From Shinisaurus crocodilurus (Eukaryota > Chordata > Lepidosauria > Squamata > Shinisauridae), in NCBI GenBank assembly GCA_021292165.1, contig JAHFWL010000265.1, positions 124,001-188,000 of the forward strand: a DNA stretch of 64,000 nt, in the 5' to 3' direction. This document shows, in pieces, positions 23,952-36,079 of this stretch (within the stretch, counting starts at the first letter, position 1; every line of letters starts with the position of its first letter). The position numbers and the translations under genes are program-made. The notes under the pieces were generated by a model that saw only the letters and a program-made list of their open reading frames with translations, was not told the DNA's origin and made no database searches.

Positions 23952-24846
23952 CAGGGATGTTGAAGAGTCCTTGGTCTCAAGTCACGAGTCTTTGGACCCG
24001 AGTCTTGAGTCCGAGTCCTTGGTCCAAAATGGTGACTCATGAGTCACGAGTCACGAGTCACTCCCAAAGCTGACTCCACGAGTCCCTATTAAAATCAATG
24101 GATTTGTTTCCCAACAAAATAAGGCTACTTCAGATGTGTGGCTTAAATAAATTCTAGGCACAAGTGTGCCTTTTTATCTCATAACTCTGCAACTGATTTT
24201 GGCAAGAACAGACCAGGCAGAAAAACCCAAAATAACCAGGCAGGCAGAGGAGGCAGGGAACCCCAGACAGGCAGGCAGAGGCAGCCAAACCTAAAATGTC
24301 TGAAAGGTTGCATTTTAGAAAAATGATTTTTAAAAAATAAACTTGCTGTACTTCCTAAAACTTACCCATGTTGCATTTGAGGAACATGATTTTTTCTAAA
24401 TGTTTGGCCCCCATTCTGGAACGGTGAGATCTCATCACAATTCCACCTTCACTGAACACCCGCTCCACTGGTGATGAACTTGCTGGAACCAGAAACACAC
24501 TCAGAGCAGCCACACAGAGTAATCTCAGGTCCTTCTTCTGCCTCTCCCAAGTACGCAACACATCAATCAAAATAAATCTTGACACACTGTTGGGGCTGCA
24601 CTCCTGGTAGCCATCCATAGTGGCCGAGCAGCGGCACACCTCGCTTCCATGTGCTCTTCGTCGGCAATCACGCTCCTCTCCACTCCTTCTGGCACAGCCC
24701 AGGGATGTTGAAGAGTCCTTGGTCTCGAGTCCCGAGTCGAGTCTCGAGTCCCATTAAAAATATTGGGACTCGAGTCCGAGTCAAGTCAGAGGGGGGACTC
24801 AGTCCGACTCACGAGTCGAGTCCTCGAGTCCGAGTCCCCATCCCTG
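23952..24846 (-). mobile_element. hAT transposon remnant with exact ends and 8-bp target duplication
   Basis: Ends CAGGGATG and CATCCCTG, flanked by gtacaatg at 23944-23951 and 24847-24854. Both subterminal regions are built of many GAGTC/GACTC-type units. A transposase piece lies between (see next entry). A second CAGGGATGTTGAAGAGTCC end occurs internally at 24700. Confidence 0.9.
24355..24639 (-). pseudogene. hAT transposase C-terminal fragment
   Basis: The frame encodes the hAT dimerisation region: PASSSPVERVFSEGG followed by MRSHRSRMGAKHLEKIMFLK, which matches the ERVFS...R..L..E.L..L pattern of the family. The catalytic core is missing, so the element cannot move on its own. Confidence 0.82.
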
Positions 24847-24854
24847 GTACAATG

Positions 24855-25539
24855 ACCCCTTGTCTACTTGACCAACCAGTTCACCGGACATGGCATTACT
24901 GGTCCAAATGGAAAATCCTGATAGGTAACAATGTCAGACAGCTTGCCTCTCCAAAAATGCTACCCATCAAATTTTGGGACCCTTGGACCAGGGAAGCAAA
25001 TTGTGGTCCAGAGTAAAGAATCTTACACCCAGCAACTTTTGACAATTCATTCAGCAGCACAAACCAACTTTCTCTAATTAATTAGGAGGGGAAAGAAGAT
25101 AATGGCCCTAGATGTGGATCCTAATACATAGGCAGACTGCTACCTGCCCGGTTTTGCTACCCTTGGATCAGAGAAGCTGGCAGTGATCCAGGAGAGAGAA
25201 AGAGAAGAAAGTGGGCAGGGCAAGCAGGAACCGGGCCGAAGCGCAGGGCCTGTGTGAGAGATGTGAGCCACATCCCAGGCAGTTCAGGACAGATAAAAGG
25301 AAGTGGGATGAGTAAAACATTCCCACTCCAACCAACTAGCTTATTTCCTTTACCTGAACAGGTGTGTCTGTGACTCACCTGATCCAGAGAAGAAACTGTG
25401 GCTATATGGATAGATCCCACCCAGCAACAGATTTATAAATCCCAGCTGAGTATTTAATTTATAGGTAGTGGTCCCTGAAGCACCCTTCAAGCCAGATAAA
25501 GTAGTGTCATAAAATATATATTTATTGCTCAAACAGTAT
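24855..25539. other. Intergenic, no gene seen
   Basis: No recognisable gene or repeat. Confidence 0.4.
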
Positions 25540-26345
25540 TAGAGAAAATGGTCCTCAATGGTCTGAGTTCCGCAAGTGCTGCGTTTTCTCGAATGAAACA
25601 TAGAGTGTTCGAGGATCGGGATATTTGTAAGAAGACTAAAACACTGGTTTATGAAGCCATTGTATTACCAACTTTACTGTATGCCTGCGAAACATGGACT
25701 ATCTATAAACGTCACCTCCAACTCCTTGAAAGATTTAATCAACGTTGCCTCCGGAAAATCTTGCGAATTACTTGGGAAGATAGGTGAACAAATGTCAGTG
25801 TACTGGAAGAAGCAAAGACTACTAGCGTTGAAAAAATGATCCTTCAACGCCAACTTCAGTGGACCGGTCATGTTGTTCGAATGCCTGACTGCCGTCTCCC
25901 AAAACAGTTACTTTATTCCCAACTCAAGGATGGAAAGCGGAATATTGGTGGTCAATATAAGAGGTTTAAAGATGTTCATAAGGCTAATCTAAAAAAATGC
26001 AATATAAACATTAAGAACTGGGAAGCTCTGGCCCATGAACGATCTAACTGGAGGTTGGCCTCTCACAAATGTTCCATGGACTTTGAAGAAGCCCGAGTGC
26101 AAGGTGAAAGGGAGAAACGTGCTAGGTGAAAAGCACGTCAAACAAATCCTTTACAGGACCATCTTCCATCTGGTAACCTGTGCCCTCACTGTGGGAAACT
26201 GTGTGGATCTAGAATTGGCCTCCACAGTCACTTACGGACCCATCGCTAGAGTCTACACAATTTTCTTTAGAATTTTCCTCCTTTTAAAATCTTCTTTTTG
26301 TAAATTTTTATCCTGGAAGACAATCTTACTCGGTCACGAGTGATC
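25540..26345 (+). mobile_element. Non-LTR retrotransposon C-terminus with zinc finger
   Basis: Reads LPTLLYACETWTIYKRHLQL, LERFNQRCLRKILRITWEDR, then LQRQLQWTGHVVRMPDCRLP (shifted frame) and ends in a C2H2 finger (CPHCGKLCGSRIGLHSHLRT) near 26185-26250. The tail GAAGACAATCTTACTCGGTC closes it. It is a different LINE lineage from CR1 and L2-type; the RT fragment near 34900 may belong to it. Confidence 0.8.
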
Positions 26346-27044
26346 GCCTGATTGACTGACTGATTAGAGAAAAACCAAACTTTGCCATGATGAAACAAGT
26401 AAAACACGCTACTACATACAATGTAGTTAGGATGAGTAGAAGCGCAACAGAAATAGCAGCTAGCTTATTCTTTGTAAAATTAAAGTTCTGTTCCTCTTAA
26501 CCAACAAAGCAATAATCGCTAAGATTTTATAGTTGCCTGTCTGGCAGGCATGGCTGGCAGAGCTCAGGTATCATGTTTGGCAGGCGTCTCGTTCTCCCAG
26601 GATCACTGTGGTCATCCATGTCAAAACCTTAACAGTTTATAACGTTCTACCTTACATTAGTTCTAGTTCCTTTATCTTAGGCCCACATCTGTGCAGCCTG
26701 GCCAAGCCAGGAGCTTTGGGCTCGGTCATAGCTCCAGCCCGCCATGACCTCAGCAGGGCCTCTCTCCCTAGCACAGCCAGGCTTACAGCTTGCTTCAGAT
26801 GCGCCCTTGCGAAGGTCCATCCCCTCACGAGGAGGAGGCAGGCAAGGAGCTTTTCTTCACTTCCAGAACTATCCAAGCCATCTGCAGCAAGCTCCCTCGC
26901 CCCAGTTCCAAGAACACAGCTTTGCACTTAAAGCTAGCTCAGAGCACACACAGAGAACTACTGTTAGCACACACACATTATAATGAACAACACTCCTATG
27001 AAATACAATGAATTCTTATCAGCAAGACATGTTAGAGTCATACC
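26346..27044. other. Intergenic, no gene seen
   Basis: No recognisable gene or repeat. Confidence 0.4.
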
Positions 27045-27368
27045 TTGTGACAGAAGTACTTCTTCACACGGTGCATAGCTAAAGTATGGAATCTGCTACC
27101 GCAAGATGTAGTGATGGCTGAGGACTTGGATGTCTTTAAAAGGGGATTAGGCAAATTCATGGGCACGATGGCTGTATATGACCTCCAGTATCCTGGGCAG
27201 TTTGCATCTCAGTACCAGTTGCTGAGGAACATGGGTGGGAGGGTGCTGTTGCGCTCATGTCCTGCTTGTGGGATCCCATGGGTAGCTGGCTGGCCACTGT
27301 GTGAACAGAATGCTGGACTAGATGGACCCTTGGTCTGATCCAGCAGGGCTCTTCTTATGTTCCTATAT
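27045..27368 (+). mobile_element. CR1 LINE 3' end, second subfamily
   Basis: Last codons (FFTRCIAKVWNLLPQDVVMA-like) run into GGTGGGAGGGTGCTGTTGC and CTGGACTAGATGGACCC, ending CTTCTTATGTTCCTATATG. Confidence 0.8.
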
Positions 27369-28600
27369 GCTTAGGTTTTTAGTACTCCATTAACTCCATT
27401 ATCATCCAGTGGTCCAACTGCCTCCCTAGCTGATTTCCTGCTTCTGATATATTTAAAGAACTGTTTAGTGTTGGCCTTGATGTCAGCAATATGATCCTCA
27501 AAATATGCTTTTTTTGCATCTCTTATTGTCTGTTTGCATCTCCTTTGTGCAAGCTTGTGCTCCCTTTTGTTTTCCTCACTTAGGCAAGACTTCCATTTTC
27601 TGAAGGAAGCCTTCTTATCTCTAATAGCTTCCTTGACACTGCTCATTAACCATGCTGGTGACCTTTTGGATTTGGTACTACCTTTCGTAACCTGTGGTAT
27701 ACATTCTTCTGTTGTGGTGGTTTTGAGTGATTTCCAAGCATTTTGAAGGGATTTAACCCCCCCTCTTGACACACACACCCTTTCAACTTCCTTTTTAACA
27801 GTTCCCTCATTTTGGAGAAGTTTCCTCTTTTGAAGTCAAATGTGACTGTGTTGGACTTCTTTGGCAATCTTCCACTTAAATGTACATTAAATCTGCTAAC
27901 ACTGTGGTCACTGTTTCCAATCGGTTCAACAACCTTTACATCTCGTACTAGATCCTGGGCAACACCACTTAGGATTAAATCTAGGTTTGTCTCTGCTCCA
28001 GTCAGTTCCATGACCAACTGTTCTAGGGCACAGTCATTTTGGACATTGAGAAACTTAACCTCTTTCTCACGACTGAAACATCAGAACATAAGAAGAGCCC
28101 TACTGTGTCAGGCCAAGGGTCCATCTCGTCCAGCATTCTATTCACACAGTGGCCAGCCAGCCGCCCACGGAAGCCCGCAAGCAGGACAGGAGTGCAACAG
28201 CGCCCTCCCGCCCATGTTCCCCAGCGACTGGAGTACAGAGGCAGACTGCCTCTGATACTGGAACATGCATTTATCCTGTCAGTGTGGGGGTAACTGAAGT
28301 CACCCATTATGACAACAGTTCCTTGTTTGGAGGCCTCCCTGATTTCATTTTCCATCTCAAGATCCCGTTGAGCGTTCTGGTCTGGGGGACGATGGCAGTA
28401 CTAAATTAGTTTTGGAGCCAGGTATTGTCACCCACAGCACTTCTGTGGAAGAGTCTGCCCCTTTTAGGTTTTCTAGTCTGCTGGGCACTATGTCCTCTTT
28501 GACATACAAAGCAACACGTCCTCCTGTATGGCCTTCCTGGTCCTTCCCGAGAGCCAGTGCCAGGCCCAGAGTCATCCACTAACTTCAGTTACCCCCACAC
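27369..28600 (-). mobile_element. CR1 LINE ORF2 endonuclease/linker, interrupted
   Basis: Minus-strand pieces: GTVVIMGDFSYPHTDRINAC (near 28300), VEPIGNSDHSVSRFNVHLSG, and KGSTKSKRSPAWLMSSVKEA to KYIRSRKSAREAVGPLDDNG. Together they cover endonuclease to RT linker. It meets the plus-strand CR1 end at 27368 and carries an insert at 28083-28268. Confidence 0.8.
28083..28268 (-). mobile_element. CR1 3'-end fragment inserted in the other CR1
   Basis: Antisense of the tail at 61925-62085 (CATAAGAAGAGCCCTACTGT, CACTGTGTGAATAGAATGCT on the minus strand). Confidence 0.72.
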
Positions 28601-28606
28601 TGACAG

Positions 28607-28693
28607 GATAAAAGTTCACGGCTGAGTGGTGACTTGAGCCAGAGTCTCCTCAGTCCCAGTCCCATGCTCTAACCACTGCACCACGCTGGCTGT
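28607..28693 (-). mobile_element. Sauria SINE fragment (tRNA-related head)
   Basis: Antisense of the SINE start: CCAGCGTGGTGCAGTGGTTA with pol III A-box character. Confidence 0.65.
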
Positions 28694-30609
28694 TAAGTTG
28701 AGGCCATGCTCTAAGAAGCATCCCTTCGAACATCTCTCCATTCAGTGGCGCACTTGCAGCCCAGATAACCAAGAATGCTGCTGAGTCACAGAGAGAGAGA
28801 GGACCCCCCCCCCCACAACTCCCTCACGCTCGCTCTGGCTCCTTCCCCTTTCTAAGTGGGCACTGCAAGAGGAGGGGAGCGCCAGGGCGACGACGGCTGT
28901 GAGCAACACTGTGGCCTTTTCCAGCCTATTCACGGAGCGCTCCATTGTGCTGCTGCCTGCCGGGCCCGTTGTATTATCCTGAAGAGTCTTCCCATTCAAG
29001 GGAGGAATGGAGTGTCCCTTCTCAAGCCGGGCTCCAAAACCAGCACGGAGCTAACACGGGAGCACTTTCCCAGCGTGAGAGAGCGGCGAGGCCGTGCAAA
29101 GGTGACAGGTGCTTTTCATCCCGCCACGCAGGAGAGCTCCCGCTTCCTGCTGCTCAGAATTTGTCAGCCCGTTCCCCCCCTGACAAGAGCAGCTGGGCCT
29201 GGCAGGCAGACGAAGACGACGGGATCACTTGATTACGGCCCAGGAGCAATGACACGGCGCCGCGGAGGAAACAAACCGTGCTCCCGGCCCTTAACCTCTC
29301 CTGGGGGACTTAACAAATTTATGTGATCATTGGCCTATTATTCTACTGCCAATGTGTCCAGCCACCCTCCACCCCCAACCCAGACACAGAAATAACTTGA
29401 GGTCTCCACACACGATGCTGCTGGGCCCCTTCTAATTCTGTGCTGTAAAGAGAGTTTACAAGAATGATTTTCAATAAAATTATTCTTCACATAACATCCA
29501 GGGGAGCAACCAGAGCAGGAGGCCGTTCCTTTTGAGTGCCACTATCCACCTGGAGAGATTTTCCTCAAAGCATTGAAACAAGCTGGTAACGAAAACAGAT
29601 CCACGAGCAGGTAGGAATTTAAACTAGTCAAAAGTCTGGAGGAATTTTTTAAAAACTGTAACTGCTCTGCTTCCCAATTATTCTCCCTCAAGGGGTCCAA
29701 CAGAGACACAGCTTGCTCCCGTATGCACCACATTCTCCAGAATGGGCACCATGCATTCACCCCCTTCCTCTTCCACAGAGAGTCCAGGTGGTGCCGGTGC
29801 CACCCCGTGGTATTCAAGTACTTCTTGCACTGTCCTCCCCTATTTTTAAGGCCAACTGTTTTTACTTAAAAGGCAGTTGCAGCACGAGGCTGGCAAAGCG
29901 GTGCTGAGGCCTCTTCCAACCACTGCCCACATAAGTGGCCGTTTCCTCCTGGCCGTTTCCTCATAAAGCAGCTCAGCTGTGCAAGTGGAATAATAAACAT
30001 TGCAATAAAATAAATGAATGCGCAATGGCGCTGGCTGCAAAGATGGAAAGTCGTTAAAGGGCCAGTCGGCAATGTGTCATGGCCACGAGTGAAAGGAAGA
30101 AATTAGTGAGCCAGTAGCCAAGAAGCAGAAGCAACTGAAAAGAAGGGCAAGGAAGAAACAGCTAATTAAGGTGTTGGTAGCCAGGAGTAGTGAGAGCGTT
30201 GCTGAATGGGGCTTACGCCTGAGTAAACCTACTTCAGATCCAGCTCCTGGCACTGTGGGATTGTTATGGAGAATATTGCGTTATGTTACATGCCATGTGG
30301 AGGCACAGTGTTCATAGACACCACTTTAAGCTGATTGCGAAAGAGCATTGCCCAGCAGCAGTAAAGGAGTGGAAGCAACCCCCCAAAATACCTATTAAGA
30401 GAACTGAACTGACTTGGAGATAGCCTACTACAACTATCCCTGGCCCCAAACAATGCCTCCCACACCCACCTGCAACATCTCCACCTCAAAACAATAATAA
30501 TTGCTCCTATATCCAGCTTTTCTCCCTACCCTTTGGACATAACACCACATATGTCAATATAAAAAGAAAAGCCACACCCAGGAGAGTGCTGCAGAGCCAA
30601 ACCCCTCTA
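28694..30609. other. Intergenic, no gene seen
   Basis: 29300-29350 is an AT-rich island in GC-rich sequence. No coding feature on either strand. Confidence 0.4.
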
Positions 30610-30755
30610 TACTCTCCCAATCTGGAGGCATTCAAGGTGCGGCTGGACAGCCATCTGTCAGGGATGCTTTGACCTGGATTCCTGCATTGAGCAGGGGGTT
30701 GGACTGATGGCCTAGTAGGCCCCTTCCAACTCTACTTTTCTATGATTCTATACTG
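30610..30755 (+). mobile_element. CR1 LINE 3' end
   Basis: TCTGGAGGCATTCAAGGTGC through the CR1 tail to CTATGATTCTATA. Confidence 0.88.
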
Positions 30756-31798
30756 ATGTAGCTCGACAGCGCCCTCTAGAGTCTCTGGCCAGTTGGCACC
30801 CTGCTGTGCAACCCATCTCACCTTATCTCACTTCTTTGTTCTCAAAAATGTGATCAAAACCTTAAGCTCTTTGTTAGAATAAGCTGGCTGGTTCAGGCAC
30901 CTTGGGCTATTGAGATGTAAGTTTACAGTCATTAAGAAAGTGGGTTCAGCCATTCAGTAATTTCCTGATTTGCTGGCTAGACTACTGACATCTAGAGCTT
31001 TTCATATACCATTTAACTGGAGGCCAACATACTCTCTCTCAGACCAACCTCTCTGCAATAAGCTCTGCATATGCTCTGGAACCCAAGATTGTACTCAAGT
31101 AGGTAACATGTTACTAGATTAGTTAGATTAACTTTATTGATTCCATTTGGAATTTGTGTGTGTGTGTGTGTGTGTTTCCTGCCTTCCCTTTGTTTGTTTT
31201 CCCCCTTTTTTCCTTTCCCCCCAAATAAACCTTTTTATATTTGGACACTTGACTTAAAAAGGAATTCTCAATCAACTTGTGCAAGACCACCTGGTTACAA
31301 AGCTACCACTTATGTTTTTAGAATTTTTAAAAAGGGTTTTGTTCTGTGTTTCTGGGCTTTGGGGAAGAAAGTCCAAAGTGCCTTTCTTTTTATTTTCTCC
31401 TCGGTCTTGGTTATAGGGAGCGGGCCCTTGGCCATTGGGTTCAGAAACTCACCAAGCAGCTGGATAGAGGAGGGTGTGCCAGGAGGTTCATCAGGAATTC
31501 TTTTCCTGGGGAATCATTGTAAAGAAGGGGTCCACCGGGAGGAAACATCACCCCCACCCCACCCCACACATCCTGTAACACAGAGAGAGAGAGAGCGAGC
31601 AAACTGTGCACCTGTGATCAGTTGCACCTCTGGATCCGCAACCAGACAACTGACAGGGCCTCTCTCTACTCCCCCCTGCATCTCCCCCCCCCGCCTTGGC
31701 TCAGGGAATCAAGCACAGCACGCAGGATCTGGGGCGGGGGTGGCACACTGAATTCCAGCAGTCTTGCTTGGTCCCTTGCTGTTGTTTGGGCTAAGCAG
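30756..31798. other. Intergenic, no gene seen
   Basis: A (GT)n run at 31155-31174; otherwise nothing recognised. Confidence 0.4.
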
Positions 31799-32023
31799 TG
31801 AGGTGTAGTGGTGAGAGTGTTGGAGATCCCGAGTTCTAGTCCCCGCTCGGCCATGAAACTCACTGGGTGACTTTGGGCCAGTCACTGACTCTCAGCCTCA
31901 CCTACCTCACAGGGTTGTTGTGAGGATAAAATGGAGAGGAGGAGGATGATTATGTAAGCCGCCCTGGGTTCCTTGCAGGAAAAAAGGTGGGGTATAAATA
32001 TAATAAATAAATAAATAAATAAA
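31799..32023 (+). mobile_element. Sauria SINE, complete copy
   Basis: tRNA-related head (TGTAGTGGTGAGAGTGTTGG, later GAGTTCTAGTCCCCGCTC as B box), body GGGTGACTTTGGGCCAGTCA and GGGTTGTTGTGAGGATAAAA, tail (AAAT)n. Flanks share taagcag (31792-31798 and 32024-32030), a probable target duplication. Confidence 0.88.
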
Positions 32024-34529
32024 TAAGCAGGATGGGCCAAAATGAGGGATGGGAGATAGGTCAGACCAACCCACAGGGAACATGATGGCCGAGGAGCAGC
32101 GCAGGATTTCCTTCTCCACACACATTTGCACCTTGTTAAGCTTAAGTGGGAACAGTCCTTTCTCCCTCTTTGAAGCGGAGCTTCCTGTGTGCAGACAGCG
32201 ATTCCCAGATGTGCAGAAACCAGGGGCCAGGGGCTGCCTACATGAACCGCAACTTTGCAGCATCCTGTACAGCAAACCCGTTACGTTCACAAGCCCAAAG
32301 AGGCAGCAATGTGGTATTTTAGAAGTGAAGCAGCAGCAGTTTCATCTTGGAATCTGCACGCGAAGAATTTGGGAATTGCACTCCATCTGCACCTTCCTCG
32401 GCCGTGTTGGGTTTCTGCAGCTGATTGCAGTGATCAGTGCAGGCCATGGAACTGTGTCCAGGCTGGGTGTGTGTGTGTGTTGTGCACGCGCGTCTCGCAC
32501 ATTCCAGGCCTTTGTGCTCTTTGGCTGCGGCTGGCTACTGGCTCTTTTCCCCCTCATTCATGGCACTGTTTTGCCACAGGTTCCTCAAAAGGGATTGGCA
32601 AAGATTCTTTGAAGGATTTTCAGGCCATTATTTTGTTTTGTAATGATCATTAAATCAAGCACTGCTGCCTCTTTACTTTCAATAAATAAATAAATAATAG
32701 AGTTGCCATAAGAGTTAAGGAGAAAATATGATTCCCGCCCCCAAAAGTGGTATCCAGGATTTTTTTTAACTGTTCCACTGCAGCCACCATGTTGTGGCAG
32801 TTCTTCCAGTGGGAGATGCCGCTGGTGCTCAGCGGAATTTGGCTTGCCTTGATGCTCTCCATTTGCACATTGCAAAGACGGTGTGCCTAAAAAAGCCCAC
32901 CGGCCTCCAGAAAGGAAGTTGCTGCTTCACTGTGGAGCAGCCTCCTGGCCGACCCGATGATGGAGGAGGCGGCGCTGGCCTCCTGGAACGCCCCCGAGGA
33001 TGTGATTATGTAGTGCTAATCCCCCCCCAGCCCTCGCCTGGCTCAAAGCGGAGGTGGCCATCCAGGCTCTGACAGGCCTAAACCCCTCTCACCTGGGCTG
33101 GGCTAAGCTTGCCAGGACCCCTTGAGAGAACCCTCTCTGAGGAAGCAGTTTGGGAGAGGCAGATGTATGAGCTGCCAGGCGTGCCCCCCCCGCGCGCAAT
33201 CTGGCTCTGGTTACCCGCCCCACTGCAAGGCTACTTGGCCGACCCTCCCCTGAACAAACACTGTTCCTTTCCTCCTGCTCTCAGATCAGCTCATGCCTTT
33301 TCCAGATGTTGTCAGGGCTCTGGCGAGCGGCAGAAGGTTCAGAAATGCAGCCTCAGTCCCTGGGCCCACTTTCAGCTGCCTAATTGAGGGCAGATGGGTG
33401 GTATGCCCTGGGCCAGCTCTCCTGGGAAACATCCAGGCCATTTCCAGCAACTGCTGGCAGGCAGCGCAAGGGCCCAGGCGAGAGTCTGCAAGCTCTCGTC
33501 CTTTCTCTGTCCACCCAGGAGACCTTCAGGCCAAAAACGACAGGCTGGTGTTTGGACACCTCCACGGGTGCTGAAAGCATTCACAGGTACAGATAAGCAC
33601 TGAGCTTTCCCACTGCTGCTCGTGGGCTACAAAGGCTGTTGCACAAATTACACCTCAGGCGCACACTCTATCCGTTTTCAGTGGACACCTACAAATGTGA
33701 AGCGTGGATGTGGCAAGCAGGCCATCCCGGCTGCCACGCTTGCGGGGGATCCGTGCTTGGCGGCTGCTCCCAGTTCCCTGCTGGCAACGAGCCTGGGCTT
33801 CGTGCTGCGCAAAGGGGTGAGACGGGCCCGAGCGAAGCAAGCCATCCCAGCAGCATCGGATCCAGGCCAGCAGTCCCAGAACTCCTGGCACACACACACC
33901 TCTCGGCTCACTCGGGGCAGCCCCCGGCTGGGGCTGCAAAATGCTCAGTCAATACTGGGCTAGAAGGATTTTGTGTTGTTTCAGAAAGCTGCCAAACCCG
34001 TTTGTGCACAGGTGGCAGTGTGTGTCGGCGGCATGGGAAGCGATGCCTCCCCGAGAAAGTGCTGCCCATCTGCAGGAAGGCGCGCAGAGGCAGAAACCAC
34101 GGGTGGTCGGCTGGACCTCTGCCCATGGCAAAGGAGGAAACAAGGAGCCGCTGGGCCCCCAGAGCAGGAAAGGGTGCAGCTGGCGGCTACTGCGGGGGTC
34201 GCTCTGCACCTGGCCGTGTGGAGGGTGGATCCTTGGCACAAGCACGAGCTGCCTGGGGAACATGATGTAGCAATGAAGACAGCAGCACCTCTGAGCATGT
34301 GTGGATTGCCTTATCGCTGCCCCTGAGGGGCCACCGTCCTCGCAGGAAAGGCTCGCTCCCGAGGCAGAGCACCGGAATCCAGGGCCTGCAGGATCCTTTT
34401 ACAATCTCCCCCGGAGAGTGGGCCGGCCGGCTGGCAGGAGATCTCCAGGGCTACATGGACAGCTGTCCTCGGGCACCCTCTGCTGGCTCCTCGCAGGAGG
34501 ATCTCCGCGTGGTTTGGAAAGAGGAAGCA
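32024..34529. other. Intergenic, no gene seen
   Basis: A (GT)n run near 32467. Overlapping Ala/Pro/Ser-rich frames at 33600-34330 occur on both strands and are not supported. Confidence 0.4.
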
Positions 34530-34705
34530 GCAGCTGCTGCCTGGTACCAGATCAGACCCCGCTCGGTCCATCCAGCCCAGTGTTGTCTACACGGACCACA
34601 GCAGCGGCAGCTCTCCGGGGCTTTGGCCAGGGGGCTTTCCTGGCCCTCCCAGGAGACGCTGCCGGCCGGGGGGTGGGGGTGGGATCCGGGTCCTTCTGCG
34701 TGCAA
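34530..34705 (-). mobile_element. tRNA-derived SINE fragment
   Basis: Shares CCAGATCAGACC, GGTCCATC and GGGATCC..GTCCTTCTGCGTGC with 55095-55305, where the tRNA-like end is clearer. Confidence 0.5.
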
Positions 34706-34821
34706 AGGGAGCACAGAGCCTGCCTCCTCGTGGGCCGGACACGTCTGGCTCAGCAACGCGGGTGTGGTGGGCAGAAGGTCCACCGGCTTCCGCCGGCAGC
34801 TCTCGCTCGAGCGGGTTTGCA

Positions 34822-34978
34822 GTAGATGGGCAAGGATTTCTGACTCCCGACGAAAAACAAATTAGAGAGGAACTTGCAATACTCCCCACTTTGGATGAAG
34901 TAAAAAAAGCCATTAATCAAATGAAGAACAACAAAGCTAGTGGATCAAGCAAGATACCAGTAATACAAAAAGTGGGGT
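34822..34978 (+). mobile_element. Non-LTR reverse transcriptase fragment
   Basis: Reads LPTLDEVKKAINQMKNNKAS followed by GSSKIPV, the conserved start of a non-LTR RT domain. Truncated on both sides. Confidence 0.75.
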
Positions 34979-36079
34979 GGGGGGGAAAGAGGGCATGATA
35001 TTGGAGTCATCATTGTGTCTGCATAATCACAGTCTTGAGACAGAAGGTAAGTCTTGGAAGAGATCCTGCCTCACTTTGGAATCAGAGGCTCTGGGCTCTA
35101 AAGGATTCCTGAAGGTCATATAGACTGACCCCAACACATAGGTAACACTATTCCCCCTTCTGACAAAGTCTGGACTCCAGTCCACTAAAAACAAACAAAC
35201 AAGACAGCCAATGTAACAGCTTCTCCTATAAGAGACAGAAAGGGACCGATATTAAAACATAAGAGAAAGGGACCGATATTAAAAAACACATGGCCAAAGC
35301 AAAAGGAGATATTTCCCTAACATCAGCCCCAAATTCCAGCTGTTTCTTCATTGCAGTTGCTATTCATCAGCCACTAATCTGCAACACAATAGACAAAGTT
35401 CATTAGCATTTCTCCAGGCATCCGGCTTCCATCCTCAAGCCATGGCAAGCAAAGGTGGACTTTTCCTCTGCCATCTGAAAGCAGGGTGCTCACATAATCT
35501 AAGCAGGCACATTTCTAGAGAATCTTAGACATTCCAAATGCTATCAGGATTCTTCTCAAAAATCAGCCAAAACCCCTAGTCCCACCACCATTAGCATGCA
35601 AAGGAGGACACAAATAAGAAACAGTGGTACAAGCACTGGCAAAGGTATCAGGAACACCCCTGCAACAAACCAGCAAACAGTTCCCAGAACACAGCTGCCA
35701 CCCTCACAGCCGGCAGCTACGGCACATTTCTTGGAAGCCATCTGGTTGCTCCCGGCAAGCTGTAAGCTGGATCCCTCTTGCTGTGCCGGAGACGTCCTTT
35801 AGGCAGTCCACGTCAGCCACCAATCCAAACTACAAGTCCAAGTCCAGCCACAAGTCTTGATCTGGGGGAACCTTCTCAGGACCAGCTTTGCTGGCAGCAG
35901 GGATGTCTCTCTCTGCCCACCATCCCACTCAGCTGGACCAGTCATGGGGGCAAACAGAGGCAGGTAACTTCCCAAGTGTCTCTTGCCCCCAAGACTTAAA
36001 GGGTCCTGGGCCACCCTCCTTTCTGGGGTTGCTTCTGGGCCACATGAATTAAAGGGGCTGGATCCCACCCAGCAAGCCC
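34979..36079. other. Intergenic, no gene seen
   Basis: A direct repeat of AGAGACAGAAAGGGACCGATATTA-like sequence occurs at 35228-35285. Nothing else recognised. Confidence 0.4.

Noticed and set aside
23960..24060. CRISPR-like or satellite array of GAGTC units
   Set aside because: The units are short and irregular without spacers, and they lie in the subterminal part of a hAT element with clear target duplications.
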